A stretch of 64,000 nt of DNA from Ornithinimicrobium sp. INDO-MA30-4 (GTDB lineage: Bacteria; Actinomycetota; Actinomycetes; Actinomycetales; Dermatophilaceae), in contig NZ_CP091056.1 of the NCBI RefSeq assembly GCF_021535045.1, forward strand, positions 1 to 64,000. Direction: 5' to 3'. Under the pieces are notes generated by a model, which was not told where the DNA came from, ran no database searches, and was given only the letters and a program-made list of their open reading frames with translations. Position numbers and translations under genes: made by a program. Below, piece after piece: positions 31,284 through 42,061 of the stretch (within the stretch, counting starts at the first letter, position 1; every line of letters starts with the position of its first letter).

Positions 31284-32222
31284 AGCGCGTTGGAGCGGTC
31301 GACTGTGGCACCAACTCGATCAGGTTGCTGATCGCAGACATTGATGACGACGGCAAGAGCCTGCAGCACATCACCCGGCAAATGCAGATTGTCCGACTGG
31401 GGCACGGGGTGGACGCCACCAAGCGCATTGCGCCCGAGTCAATGGAGCGCACCCTCAAGGCCGCCCGCGAGTATGCCGCGGCCTGCTCTGAGGCAGGATG
31501 CGAGTCTGTTCGTTTCGTTGCCACGTCAGCCTCACGCGACGCGCAGAACGCGGATGAGTTCATCGCTGGCGTGCAAGAAGCTTTGCTGCCTTCGGCACCG
31601 GCCCTGAGGTGGTGAGCGGTCACGAAGAGGCCTCGCTGTCTTTTGCCGGCGCTACTGGCGACCTACGCGCGGAAGGTGCTGCCGCGCCATACCTCGTGCT
31701 CGATATTGGTGGCGGTTCGACTGAGTTTGTCCGAGGCGACGGTGACGTTGAGCAATCACACTCGGTCAACATGGGGTGTGTCCGGTTGACCGAGCGTCAT
31801 CTAGCGGGGGACCCACCCACCGAAGCACAGGTCGAAGCAGCGCTGACAACATCCATGCTGGCATCGACGAGGCAGCGCAGGATGTTGATTTCACTGGCAT
31901 CTCAACCCTGGTTGGCCTTGCTGGCTCGGTCACCACCATCACGGCGCATGCGCTCAACTTGAGCGAATACGACAGCGAGCGGATCCACGGCGTGACCTTG
32001 CCGGTCGAAGACGTGCTGGCAGCCTGCACTGACTTGGTGCAGCGCGACCGTGAGCAGCGAGCAGAGTTGGGCTTCATGCACCCCGGACGTGTCGACGTCA
32101 TCGGCGCTGGGGCCTTGGTCTGGCGCTCAGTCATCGAGCGGTTGGTGCGCGACTCCGGCATCACCCACGTCCGCACTTCCGAGCGCGACATCCTTGATGG
32201 CATTGCGCTTTCGCAGGCCTAA
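31280..32222 (+). CDS. Ppx/GppA family exopolyphosphatase, two frameshifts
   Basis: ASKHA-fold phosphatase acting on polyphosphate or pppGpp. About 314 aa. The first phosphate loop VGAVDCGTNSIRLLIADI and the second, YLVLDIGGGSTEFVRGDG, are intact, as is VGLAGSVTTITAHALNL. Bases are missing near 31583 (restoring QEAFAAFGTGPEVVSG) and near 31841. It is the short actinobacterial type without the extra C-terminal domain. Its GTG start overlaps the DUF501 stop. Whether it cleaves polyphosphate or pppGpp cannot be decided from sequence. Confidence 0.9.
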
Positions 32223-32245
32223 ACATTAGGTAACCTTAGGCCCGC

Positions 32246-32319
32246 GCCCCCGTAGCCCAACCGGCAGAGGCAGCCCACTTAAAATGGGTCCAGTACGGGT
32301 TCGAATCCCGTCGGGGGCA
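32246..32319 (+). tRNA. tRNA with anticodon UAA (leucine-type codon), short variable arm
   Basis: Acceptor strands GCCCCCG and CGGGGGC pair, the T arm is ACGGG-TTCGAAT-CCCGT and the anticodon arm is GCCCA-CTTAAAA-TGGGT, giving UAA for codon UUA. The variable region is only 5 nt (CCAGT), whereas bacterial leucine tRNAs normally carry a long variable arm. No CCA is encoded. It follows ppx by 23 bp and is well folded, so it is a real tRNA-like gene; its amino acid identity is not certain. Confidence 0.75.
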
Positions 32320-32340
32320 CACTTCTAGCAGTTTTCAGGC

Positions 32341-33717
32341 TCAGCCTGAGAGCACGGTCCCGTCGCTGACGTGCGTGATTTTGCCGTTGTCTGGCAACTC
32401 CACGTGCCCCTCAACGACCACATCGCGGCCGAAGGTCCAGTCACCGTTGATGGTGAAGGACGAGGCGTTCTTCAACGAAGGCGGTCAAGGGGAATCGGGC
32501 ATTGAAGTCTCGAATGCCTCGATAGTTCGGGTTCAGCGTGATGAGGGGCAAGGGATCAACCAGCGCGTCCAAGGTGCCGTCATCGGCGACCCGGAAGGCG
32601 TCAGAGCGCAGCAGCAGCAAGTCTTCCGTTGACTTGACCGGGCGGAAGCGCGAGGCGGGCACTTCGATGGCCGTGGCGCCGTCGAAAATCTCAATCGCAG
32701 CACCCATCGCGCTCTCGACCTGGATCACCGGCGTCGAGGTGGGGTCGTTCGGGTCCACGTGCTTGTCATTGCGAATCAGCGGGAGTCCGAGCACCCCGCT
32801 GTGCTCCTCGAGGGCGGCCTTGGCCTGACGCAGGTCCAGCCACAAGTTATTGGTGTTGAAGTAGTGGTGACGCTCGATGTCAGCGAAGTGCACGCGGTCT
32901 TCGGGCGCGACCTGGGCTAACTCACGCAAGATGAGCCGGTTGTCCTCAATCCGCAGTGCCAAGTGACCACCCTTGCGGTCAGCGGGAGTGCGTCGGCAAA
33001 CTTCCATGGCAAAGGCCGCTCCGCGCCGGGCAAACCAGTCAGCAATCGCGGCCGACGGTGCTGCACCAACGTTGTCCGCATTAGAGACAAACGCGTAGCG
33101 GAACCCGGCGTCCAAGAGGTCATCCAGCATGCCGGAGCTCAGCAGGGACACGTAAATGTCCCCATGTCCTGGCGGGCACCATTCCAAGGCCGGGTCAGCG
33201 GGCCATTGCACAGGGTCAGATCATCGGTGCGAATCTTGGGCTGTTGGCTCTGCAGGAAGTCCTGGCGGATGCCGGGCACCGGAAGGTCAGGATGTTGCGC
33301 TAGGGCGCTCAAGCAGCCCTTGCGCGTGTTAAAGCTGTGCATCAGGACCAGCGGCAGAGCAGCGCCAGTCCGTTCCCGCGCATACCGGACCTGCCGAACG
33401 ATGAGGTCGAGGAAGGTGGCGTCTTGTCGGACTTCCAGCAGCGACTTGGCGCGGTCCATCCCCATGGAGGTCCCCAGGCCGCCGTTGAGCTTGATGATGG
33501 CCGTCCGCGCAAGTGCAGCAGTGTCGGCATCGGGGGACAGGTCGTGCAACTTATCGGCCGTGCCGACGGGCCGGATCGTACCCTCGTGGATGTCGACGTC
33601 GTCGCCATGCTGCAACTTCAGCCAGTGATGTTTGAACACCTCAATGGCAGGTTCAGCCACTTGGGCTGCCCGCATCCGCTCGGTGGCTTCTTCTAGCCCC
33701 GAAATCTGAGGAATCAT
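32341..33717 (-). CDS. UTP-glucose-1-phosphate uridylyltransferase, UDPGP family, two indels
   Basis: Makes UDP-glucose by the eukaryote-like UDPGP enzyme rather than GalU. About 459 aa. The uridine-binding loop IIKLNGGLGTSMGMDRAKSL, the substrate segment LMHSFNTRKG, the FVSNADNVGA motif and HHYFNTNNLWLDL identify the family. The C-terminal beta-helix (SLKNASSFTINGDWTFG) is in another frame. A C is missing near 33213, and near 32480 the shift is of the opposite sense, best explained by one extra base. Adjacent genes give no pathway link; the tRNA ends 21 bp away. Confidence 0.9.
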
Positions 33718-33722
33718 CGCCG

Positions 33723-36096
33723 CTATCGTGCCATCTCGTCAGGGTTTGCCAGCGTCGTCCAGGCAATCGCCGCGCCGACCAGTGGGAACTGCCCTTGGGG
33801 GTGGGCGCGAAGAGTGGGTCGCTGCCAAAGAGGACGATAGGGGCACCGCTCGTGGTGCCGGTTTGGTCCACGCCGTGCACAACCAGTGCCTGGCCGCCGG
33901 CGTCAATCGGACCCGTCGCACCTGCACCAGCGGCACGCCAGTGGCCGCTAAGAAGAGGGTTGGTGGACAAGCGTTGATCAACTATGACGTCAGAGCCAAG
34001 GTCGGTGAACCAGACCGGGCCGTAGGCGAACGTCTGCTCCGTGGCGCGCGTGGCGATGGGCCCGGCAGTCGACGTGACGTTCACAATGCCGTTGGCATGG
34101 GCCGGCCCTGGCTCGGCAGTGGCGTCGAGGCCATCGATCTCCTCATTGAGGTCGGCACCGACTTCGCCCTGGGCAATCAAACCGCCACCGTCAGCCAGGA
34201 ACGCCGAAAATTCATCCTTGGCGTCCGTCTCAAGGCTGTCCCAGCGTAGATCGCTCGAGACATAGGCAACGTCAAAGTCCTGCCAAGCGAACCCATCATT
34301 CAGGTCCTCGCCGGAAAACTCGGTGACGGCAAAGCCCATCTGCCCCAGCGCGGCAACCTCGCCAGGCTCGGCCGCAGCAGCGACCTGGATCTCATCGGTG
34401 AGGGCGTTCGCGGTGGTTTGATCGCGCGTTTCCGCATCAACAGTGAGGATCTCAATGCCGTGCGTGGCAGCGGCAGCCTTGGCAGCCGAGGCTCCATCGC
34501 GCGGGATGATGACTTGTCCGTCGGGCGACCAACCAAGAGCAACATCAGCAGCGAGCAGGTCATTCATGGCAGCCACGTTGCTGGGATCGGTCAAGGTCAA
34601 CGCCCATGGGCCAGCGCCGGTGAGGCCGCCGGTGTCTTGGGCGGATGCCACTGGATCGCTGAGGTCGGGGAGGTCTGCTGCGTCTTCAACCCGAATGACG
34701 TCGGCGCCCCACAGTTCAGCTAACGACCAGGCTGCGACGTCATACATGCTTTCCACCCGGGTGGAAATGTCGCTGCCTTGGCCCAGCATGGCTCCGGCGA
34801 CACCCCGCTTGGCCTGTTCACCCGGGACGACATAGCTCCCAGCGGGGTAGGCAACTCCATCGAGTCGAAAACCCTGGGTTGACTGAGTCACCACAACGTC
34901 GTTGGCCACCAACGCGTCAATCAAGCGTGCCGCCGCAGGCTCCGAACGTTGGTGGACTCCCTGCGGGATCACGTATGCGTCGGCAAACTCGGTGAGGAAA
35001 ACATCCTCCGTGCCGATCACATCCAGGTCCAATTCGGTCGCAGGTCGTTGCTCGGCGTTTGCTTCGCCGCGGTCAAAAGTCTCTTGCTGGTTGGCGAGCA
35101 GGCTGTCGGCCTCGTCGCTGACGTAGTCAAGGGTGGAGCGCATCACCTGGTCGGCGATGGCGACGTTGATGCCCGAGCGCCGATCCAATTCACCCTGTTC
35201 AAGGTCGTAGGCACCGTTGTTGGTCCTCAGCGGCAACTCAACAGTCAGAGCCACCGTGCCGTGCAGGCTGGCGTATTGCGGCAGAAAGACCGGTGGCCAG
35301 CCATCCCAGCCATCGCTCCACTCGCGCAGCGGGATTTGCACGTCGCGGACATCGGCGGAGTCATCGAGGTCCAGTGAGTTGATCCCTGACTCGATCTCCA
35401 GGCCCAAGGGGTAGGAGTTTTCAATCAATAAATCGAATTCGGCGTTTTCGCCGTGTGGGGAGTCGTTGGCTCGACGAGCGTGCCGTTGACATAGCCGTGC
35501 AGATCCACCAGTGCCAGCGGTTGCTGCTCGATGACGACATCTCGCAGGGCTTGCGTCTCGGGCTGACTTGCCGTCATGAAGTCGCGGTTGAGGTCAATGC
35601 CAGCCGCGTTCTCGCGGGTGTTGTTAAACCGGCCATCAGGGTTTGCTGTGACGACGAAGGAAACCCGGGTGGATTCCAACCAAGCCACCTCGGCCTCATC
35701 AGTGCTGGTGGCTAGATCCTCGATGAGTTGAAGTGCAGCATCGGAACCCTCCCACTCATCGCCGTGCAGATTAGCGGTGAACAGGACAACCGGGAGGTCA
35801 TCGTCGGCCGCAGGATCGGTCACCGTCACCAGCAAGAGGTCCCGGCCTTCGACGCTCTCGCCGATGATTTCGGTGCTCACACGGTCGTTGTTGCTTGCCA
35901 AGGCGAGAAGTCGCTCGTTGATTTCCGCGGATTCCACGAGGCCAATGGCACCGGCCGCGTCTAGGCTGAGATTCTCGTTTTGGGTGGCAATACTGGAAGT
36001 GACGGGCACGGCTGACGCGGTCGCTGACATCCCAGCGGAGGTGACTGCGAGGCCCAGTGCGAGGGCAAAGGGCATGGCGCGGCGACTACCCATCAC
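33723..36096 (-). CDS. Secreted M14-type zinc carboxypeptidase, two frameshifts
   Basis: Exported peptidase of about 790 aa. A signal peptide (MPFALALGLAVTSAGMSATASA) leads to the catalytic domain with the zinc-binding HxxE in NLHGDEWEGSDA, then NPDGRFNNTRENAAGIDLNRDF and the second zinc His in VDLHGYVNGTLVEPTTPHT. A long C-terminal region, roughly residues 300-790, has no motif I recognise and may be for substrate or surface binding. Bases are missing near 35452 (restoring TGENAEFDLLIENS) and near 33793 (restoring GQFPLVGAAIAWTT). The substrate is unknown. Confidence 0.88.
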
Positions 36097-36271
36097 ATGC
36101 CCTCCTTCTCCCGTCCGAAAGACCTAGCCTAACCACCTCTGGCCCAGAGCCACAGACGAGGTTTCGAGATGTGGATAAGCGCGCAGGCTATGTGGGAACA
36201 GAAGTTGCTCGCCAAACGCTCTAAACTATGGAACGAGAAGTCGTTTTAGGCATATACGAGAGGAAGGCCTC

Positions 36272-37157
36272 ATGGCCAACAACCCGGTCTTCAACCGGAT
36301 CGACAAAGAATCGTCGCAGTATGCGGGCTTCGGTTCACCGCAGCAGGGTGGCGCCCAGCAGGGCCAGCCCATGCCGACTGGCTACCCGGGCCCCTCGGAG
36401 AGCATGTCGCCTGAGCAGCTTGAGCAGATGTATGGCCAGGGTTCGGCAACGCCCGGAGACACCGGTCGCGTGACGATCGACGACGTCATGATGAAGTCAC
36501 TTGGCATCTTTGCCATCGTGCTTGTCACGGCCTTCGCCAGCTGGCAGATCACCGCACCCGACGATGTCACCGGTCAAATGTCGCCGCTGACGATGCCGAT
36601 CTGGCTGTTGGGCATGTTCGGCTCGCTCGGCTTGTCGTTTGCTATTGCCTTCTCAAGAAGGTCAATGTCCCGCTGATTATCGCTCACGCACTCCTGCAGG
36701 AGCGTTTCTCGGTGCTGTCAGCGTCTACTTCAACGCCATCTATGCAGGCGTCGTTGCCAGTGCTGTTGTGGCGACGTTGGGCACCTTTGCAGGTATGTTC
36801 CTGGCCTGGAAGATCGGCTTTATTAAGGTCACCAGCAAGTCGCGGCGCATCTTCGGCATGATGGCTATGGGCTACCTGGTCTTTGCTCTTGTCAACGTTG
36901 GCGCTAGCTTCTTGGGCTTTGGCGGCGGTGCAGGCATCTACGGTGGAGGCGGCTGGCTTCCGATCGTTGTCTCTCTGCTCGGTGTTGCATTGGCTTCCTA
37001 CAGCCTGGCGATCGACTTCGACTCGATCGATCGTGGCATCAAGGGTGGGGCCCCGCAGAAGTACTCGTGGCTAATGGCTCACGGTCTAGTCGCCAGCCTG
37101 GTCTGGCTCTACATCGAGTTCCTGCGTCTGTTCGCCATCTTGGCTAACAACGACTGA
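36272..37157 (+). CDS. Bax inhibitor-1/YccA family membrane protein, two frameshifts
   Basis: Multi-pass membrane protein of about 296 aa. A long hydrophilic N-terminus rich in Gln, Gly and Pro (GFGSPQQGGAQQGQPMPTG) precedes seven or so helices, including FAIVLVTAFASWQ, TFAGMFLAWKIGF, GYLVFALVNVGASFLGF and the C-terminal LVWLYIEFLRLFAILAN. Bases are missing near 36651 and 36700; correction gives FLKKVNVPLIIAHALLQGAFLGAVS. YccA-like proteins affect membrane proteases and ion leak in other bacteria; the function here is not known. Ribosome site GAGAGGAAGG precedes the ATG. Confidence 0.88.
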
Positions 37158-37159
37158 CC

Positions 37160-37477
37160 ATGCACGGCTCATCCGCAGACCAATCGCCTAGCGAAGTCGT
37201 GGATGTTGAGATTGAGCGCCTGGACCGGCGGTGGCAACAGCTGCCGTTGGACCAGGCGCTCGCTGCATTCCCTGGCCTCTTGGCGGCGGTGCGGCAGATC
37301 GCCGAGGAGACACCGTGGCCCGTCGGCCTCGCCGCCAGACGGCAGGCGGTCCCCGATCTTGGCCCCGCTGTGGCGGTTGATCAACTCAAAGTCATCTGTG
37401 CTGACTACACGCAAGTGGGCGGCCAACCCGCTTGGTTAGCCGCCCATCTCACTGCCTTGCGACGTTCGCTGCCGTAG
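37160..37477 (+). CDS. Hypothetical protein, 105 aa
   Basis: Small soluble protein, intact, starting 3 bp after the Bax-inhibitor-like gene and probably in its operon. It is mostly helical by composition (RWQQLPLDQALAAFPGLLAAV), without cysteines in a motif, signal peptide or membrane span. The segment DQLKVICADYTQ is the most distinctive. I do not recognise the family. Codon use resembles that of its neighbours, so it is likely a real gene. Confidence 0.65.
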   Translation: MHGSSADQSPSEVVDVEIERLDRRWQQLPLDQALAAFPGLLAAVRQIAEETPWPVGLAARRQAVPDLGPAVAVDQLKVICADYTQVGGQPAWLAAHLTALRRSLP

Positions 37478-37492
37478 CCGCGAACGCAGCGA

Positions 37493-38713
37493 CTACGAGA
37501 GTCGCTCGAAAATCACGGCCATACCCTGGCCGCCACCCACGCACATGGTCTCCAGACCAAACTGCCCATCCTTATGGCGTAGCGCGTTAATCAGCGTCGT
37601 CGTGATCCGCGCGCCAGTAGCCCCGAAGGGGTGGCCCAACGCGATAGCACCGCCGTGCACGTTGAGCTTGTCGTAGTCCATGCCCAAGTCATCCGCACTC
37701 GGCAGCACCTGAGCGGCGAAAGCCTCGTTGATTTCGTACAGGTCCATGTCCGAGATCGACATGCCAGCGCGGGCCAACGCCTTGCGTGATGCCTCGACCG
37801 GCCCCAGGCCCATGATCTCGGGGAGAGCCCAGAGGCCGCGGTGGCCACGACGCGGGCCAACGGCGTCAGGCCTAACTCCTTGGCCTTCACATCACTCATG
37901 ATGACCAGCGCTGCCGCTCCATCGTTGAGCGGGCAGCAGTTGCCAGCAGTCACGGTGCCATCGGCGCGGAATACGGGCTGCAGCGTTGAGATCTTCTCCA
38001 GCGTCACACCAGCACGGGGGCCGTCGTCGGTGCTGACGACGCTGCCGTCGGCCAAGGTCACTGGGGCAATCTCGGTGTCGAAGATGCCGGCCTTGATCGC
38101 GGCCTCCGCTCGATTTTGGCTACTCACGCCCCACTCGTCCTGGCGTTGGCGCGAGATGCCCCGGGACGTGGCGACGTTCTCGGCGGTCTGTCCCATGGCC
38201 AGGTATGCGTCGGGCAGCAACCCCTGCTCGCGGGGGTCGGTCCACACCTCATTTGACTCAGCCATCGCTGCTGAACGGGCCTGGGCATCGGCAAAGATTG
38301 GGTTTTGAGTTGAACCGGCAGAGCCACCGGCACCAGCGAAGTCCGCATACCGCGAGACGCACTCCACCCCGGCGCTGATGAAAGCATCCCTTCGCCGGAC
38401 TTGATGGCGTGGAAAGCCATCGCGGTCGTTTGTGCCGAGGAAGCGCAGAACCGGTTCACGGTGGCGCCGGGCAGGTGGTCCTGGCCTAGTAGGACAGAAA
38501 CGATTCGGGCCATGTTTGAGCCGTGTTCGGCCGAAGGCTCAGCGCAGCCCAGGTAGAGGTCCTCGAGCAGACGCGGGTCGACACCCGGCACGTCGTTGAG
38601 CGCCGCTTGGATGGCGACCGCAGCGAGGTCGTCGGGGCGCATGGATTTGAGCGACCCCTTAAAGCGCGACCAATGGGTGTGCGCTTCGCGGCGACGATGA
38701 CGGCCTCAGCCAT
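37493..38713 (-). CDS. Acetyl-CoA C-acyltransferase (thiolase), three frameshifts
   Basis: Condenses or cleaves acyl-CoA. About 407 aa. It starts [19 protein letters not shown], has the active-site Cys in [16 protein letters not shown], and ends with the two further thiolase signatures [19 protein letters not shown] (catalytic His) and [14 protein letters not shown] (second Cys). Bases are missing near 38662, 38389 and 37821. The gene stands alone next to ald, so fatty-acid degradation versus biosynthetic use cannot be told from context. Confidence 0.93.
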
Positions 38714-38843
38714 GATTCCTCCAGTGCAAACAGGGACGTTCCTGCGAGTGTATGACGCACCTCTCAGTGGGCGCGCGTGCGCCCGGCTTTCAACCTGTCA
38801 CGATGACGGAAACAGGTAGACACCCAACGAAGTGAGGTCCGCT

Positions 38844-39959
38844 GTGCACATCGGAGTGCCAAAGGAAGTTAAGAACCACGAATACCGCGTCGCGCTCACC
38901 CCGGCTGGCGTCAACGAATTCGTCGCTCACGGCCACCAGGTCACCATTGAGACGGGCGCCGGTCTTGGCTCCTCGATCAGTGATGAAGAGTATGTCGCTG
39001 CGGGCGCGAGCATTGCTCCCGATGCGGACACCACCTGGGCCGCAGTCGATATGATTATGAAGGTCAAGGAGCCGATTGCGGAGGAGTATCACCGTCTGCG
39101 CTCCGACCTCATCCTCTTCACTTACCTGCACTTGGCCGCATCTGAGCCATGCACCACGGCGTTGCTTGAGGCGGGCACCACGGCGATTGCCTATGAGACC
39201 GTGCAAAAGGCTGACCGCTCGCTGCCGCTGCTCTACCCGATGAGCGAAGTCGCTGGTTGCTTGGCTCCACAGGCTGGCGCTCACTCGTTGATGCGCGCTA
39301 ACGGTGGCCGCGGGTTGCTGCTCGGTGGCGTCTCTGGCGTTGACCCGGCCAAGGTTGTTGTCATCGGTGGCGGCGTCTCCGGTGCACACGCAGCAACGAT
39401 GGCCATCGGTCTGTGGGCCGACGTCACGATCTTGGACACCGATGTCGAAAAGCTCCGCGTCCTTGACCGTCGCTGGCAGGGCCGGATCAAGACGATCACC
39501 TCCAATAAGTTTGAGTTGGAGCGTCAGGTGCTTGAGGCCGACATGGTCATCGGTGCAGTCCTGATCCCCGGTGCCAAGGCCCCCAGCCTGGTCAGCAACG
39601 AGCTGGTCAGCCGGATGAAGCCGGGCAGCGTCTTGGTGGATATCGCCATTGACCAAGGCGGCTGCTTTGAGGACTCACGCCCGACGACGCACGACGACCC
39701 GACCTTCATGGTGCACAACTCGGTCTTCTATTGCGTGGCCAACATGCCTGGAGCCGTGCCGCGCACGTCCACCTTCGCCCTGACCAACGCCACCCTGCCG
39801 TATGCGGTGCGCATCGCTGACCAGGGCTGGCGCGACGCACTGCGCAACGACCCGGTGCTGGCACCCGGCCTGAACACGTTGAACGGTCAGGTCACCAATG
39901 CTGGTGTCGCCGAAGCGCTTGGCCTGCCGTTGCTGTCGCTCGCGGACGCTCTGGCCTAA
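38844..39959 (+). CDS. ald: Alanine dehydrogenase
   Basis: NAD-dependent enzyme interconverting L-alanine and pyruvate plus ammonia. 371 aa, intact. The start HIGVPKEVKNHEYRVALTP contains the substrate-binding Arg and motif. YLHLAASEPCTTALLEAG carries the catalytic-loop His, and VVVIGGGVSGAHAATMAIGL is the NAD-binding site. The end has NMPGAVPRTSTFALTNATLP. The GTG at 38844 with GTGAGG 6 bases ahead is preferred over a GTG 12 bp upstream that would overlap that site. Confidence 0.95.
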   Translation: MHIGVPKEVKNHEYRVALTPAGVNEFVAHGHQVTIETGAGLGSSISDEEYVAAGASIAPDADTTWAAVDMIMKVKEPIAEEYHRLRSDLILFTYLHLAASEPCTTALLEAGTTAIAYETVQKADRSLPLLYPMSEVAGCLAPQAGAHSLMRANGGRGLLLGGVSGVDPAKVVVIGGGVSGAHAATMAIGLWADVTILDTDVEKLRVLDRRWQGRIKTITSNKFELERQVLEADMVIGAVLIPGAKAPSLVSNELVSRMKPGSVLVDIAIDQGGCFEDSRPTTHDDPTFMVHNSVFYCVANMPGAVPRTSTFALTNATLPYAVRIADQGWRDALRNDPVLAPGLNTLNGQVTNAGVAEALGLPLLSLADALA

Positions 39960-41054
39960 CTCGCCTCAGAAGGCCCGTTCGAAGCCCCCGACTCCGCACT
40001 AGCGGGTTCGGGGGTTTCGCTGTTCATGGCTTCGGCGTCTGCGCCACGGGGATCGTCGTCGGAGCTTTCGTCGGGTGCGTCGTCAACATTGGCGCGTTGA
40101 CGACGCAGGAGTTGTGCCCAACGCCCACGTGCCCCACGGTATTGGCCGTCCACGACAGCACCCGAGACCTCCGTTCCGGGGTCATCAACGGCTCGCTCAG
40201 CCGCTTGGGCCAAGGGCTCCACAGCCTCGCCACGGCGGCGATCGGGGGACCGACCAGAATCAGGGTGTTCAAGCCGAGCGCGTCGCTCACGCTGGGTAGC
40301 AAGGCGGCTGCCGCGCGCGCATACCCCGCAGAGGAGGGTGGAACCGGTCACTGCTGAAGAGTTCAGTTGGCATGGCGTGGAAGTCCGGGCCGATGAGGTC
40401 TCCGAGGGAGACGGTCCGGGCTCCGGCTTCGACGACTGCGACGGTTTGAGCGGCAGCCAAGTCCCGGCTCCATCGCTGAGCTAGCCAGCGCAGCGGCTGA
40501 GGCACTGGCCGGATCGTGCCCAGGTCTGGGCAGGTGCCGACGACGACTTTGACTCGAGTGCCTGCAGAGCGTGGACTGCTGTGCTGAGGTGCCGAATTGA
40601 GTCGGCAAGATCGAGGCGTTCTTTGACGTCGTTGGCGCCGACCATGATGATGGCGACGTCTGGCTGGTGCATGTCGGCAAGACCCATCTCGACCTGAGCG
40701 GGCAGGGCCTCGGAGGTGGCACCGCTGCGACTGGCATTAACCAGATCAACAGGCCGGCCAGTCATCGCTGCGATGCCGGTGGCGACGGTCGCTCCCACTG
40801 TCGTGCTGGCGCTGTCGGCACCCACACCAGCGGCCGTGGAATCACCAAGAATAAGCAGGCAGAGGGCTCTCCGACACCGGCGCCGTAGCGCCCCGAATCT
40901 TCTTGAGGGACACCCGAATCATCGCCGATGACATGACGAGCGACCTCTGCTTCAGCTCTTAACACCCCGAGGCCAAGCAAGCCCATGGCGGCTAACCCGC
41001 CGCCCCCAACGCCGCTCGGCCAGCGATTGCTCTGGCCCGTTGTGCTCTGCTCAT
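39956..41054 (-). CDS. SGNH/GDSL hydrolase with membrane anchor, five frameshifts
   Basis: Membrane-anchored or secreted esterase-type enzyme of about 368 aa. The N-terminus (GRAALGAAGLAAMGLLGLGVL) is a signal anchor. After frame repair come the nucleophile block LILGDSTAAGVGADS, the glycine block DLVNASRSGATSEAL, the Asn block IIMVGANDVKE and SDRFHPSSAGYARAAAALL with the catalytic His, the four SGNH blocks. The tail is acidic and low in complexity (DDAPDESSDDDPRGAD). Bases are missing near 40997, 40865, 40548, 40337 and 40264. The gene overlaps the ald stop by 4 bp in convergent orientation. Its ATG is 19 bp after oleD, so it may belong to the Ole operon. Confidence 0.85.
39981..40018 (+). 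terminator. Hairpin at the 3' junction of ald and the SGNH gene
   Basis: GAAGCCCCCGA (39981-39991) pairs with TCGGGGGTTTC (40008-40018), an 11-bp stem with one G-T pair and a 16-base loop. It is placed 20 bp after the ald stop and inside the last SGNH codons; the T tract is short. Confidence 0.45.
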
Positions 41055-41073
41055 GGCACGTAAGCCTACGTCG

Positions 41074-42051
41074 CTACTCTGACGCTGCGCTGAGCGCAGC
41101 GAACCCTTCCGCCAGTGTCATGTGGGGCTTCAAGCCAAAGCAGCCTGCGTTTGTCGCTGGTCAAACCAGTGCGCAGTGCTTAGTTGCTCCGCCAAGAACC
41201 GCGTGAGTGGCGGCTCTTCGATCGTGGGGACGAGCGAGATTCGTTGGCTCACTTCCATCGCTCCTCAACGAGCGCACCGGCCGCGTACGCCACCGCGAAC
41301 GGCACCCGTCGGGTGGGTGCTGGAGCGCCACTCGCGCGGCAGATGTCGCCAATCAGTTCACCAATGGGGCGAGGCTCGCCGTTGGTCACGACCAAGCCCG
41401 ACCAGCCGCAAACTCAGCCCGGTCCAGAGCCGCCGCCATGGCACTGGCCGCATTGTCGACATACGTGGTGTCAACGAGCGCGGCACCGGAGCCGATCAGC
41501 GGCAGACGACCAGACTTAGCCCGAGCCACGATCCGCCCGACCAGTTGGGTGTCACCAGGTCCCCAGACCAGGTGCGGTCGCACTGTCGTGACGGCTAGTT
41601 CGTCACTGTTGGCGTGCAGCGCGAGCAATTCCGCGGCGGCCTTGCTGCGCGCGTAGTTGCCCCGTGCCGAGCGTGGATCAGCCGGGTTTGCGCCGTCGCC
41701 GCTGATCGAACGCCCGCTGTGGGCGACTGATGGCGACGACACCTGCACTAGGCGATGGACGCCATGGCGTTGGGCCGCGGACACGATGTTGTGCGTGCCA
41801 CCGATGTTGGTGCGTGCATAGTCTGACCACCGACCGGTCACATTGACCTTCGCTGCGAGGTGGATGATCGCGTCGTGGTCAGCGACAGCGCGGTCCACGT
41901 CGTCAGCGTCGCCGATGTCCCCCAGACGCTCGCGATGCCTGCCACCTGCAGTGCGACGCTGCATCACGGTCACATCGTCGCCACGCTCAGCCAGGAGGTC
42001 GGCAACGGCGCCACCCAACATCCCGCTGGCGCCGGTCACGAGTACCTTCAT
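41074..42051 (-). CDS. oleD: OleD-type NAD(P)-dependent 2-alkyl-3-ketoacid reductase, three frameshifts
   Basis: Short-chain/extended SDR enzyme that reduces the beta-keto acid made by OleA. About 327 aa. The Rossmann start MKVLVTGASGMLGGAVADLL, IIHLAAKVNVTGRW, VHRLVQVSSPSVAHSG with the catalytic Ser and NYARSKAAAE with the Tyr-Lys pair are intact. After position 41393 the frame shifts. Two further losses near 41252 and 41130 restore PPLTRFLAEQLSTAHWF and the stop at 41074. AGAGG stands 8 bases before the ATG. It lies downstream of oleBC on the same strand. Confidence 0.9.
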
Positions 42052-42061
42052 CGCTTGACCT

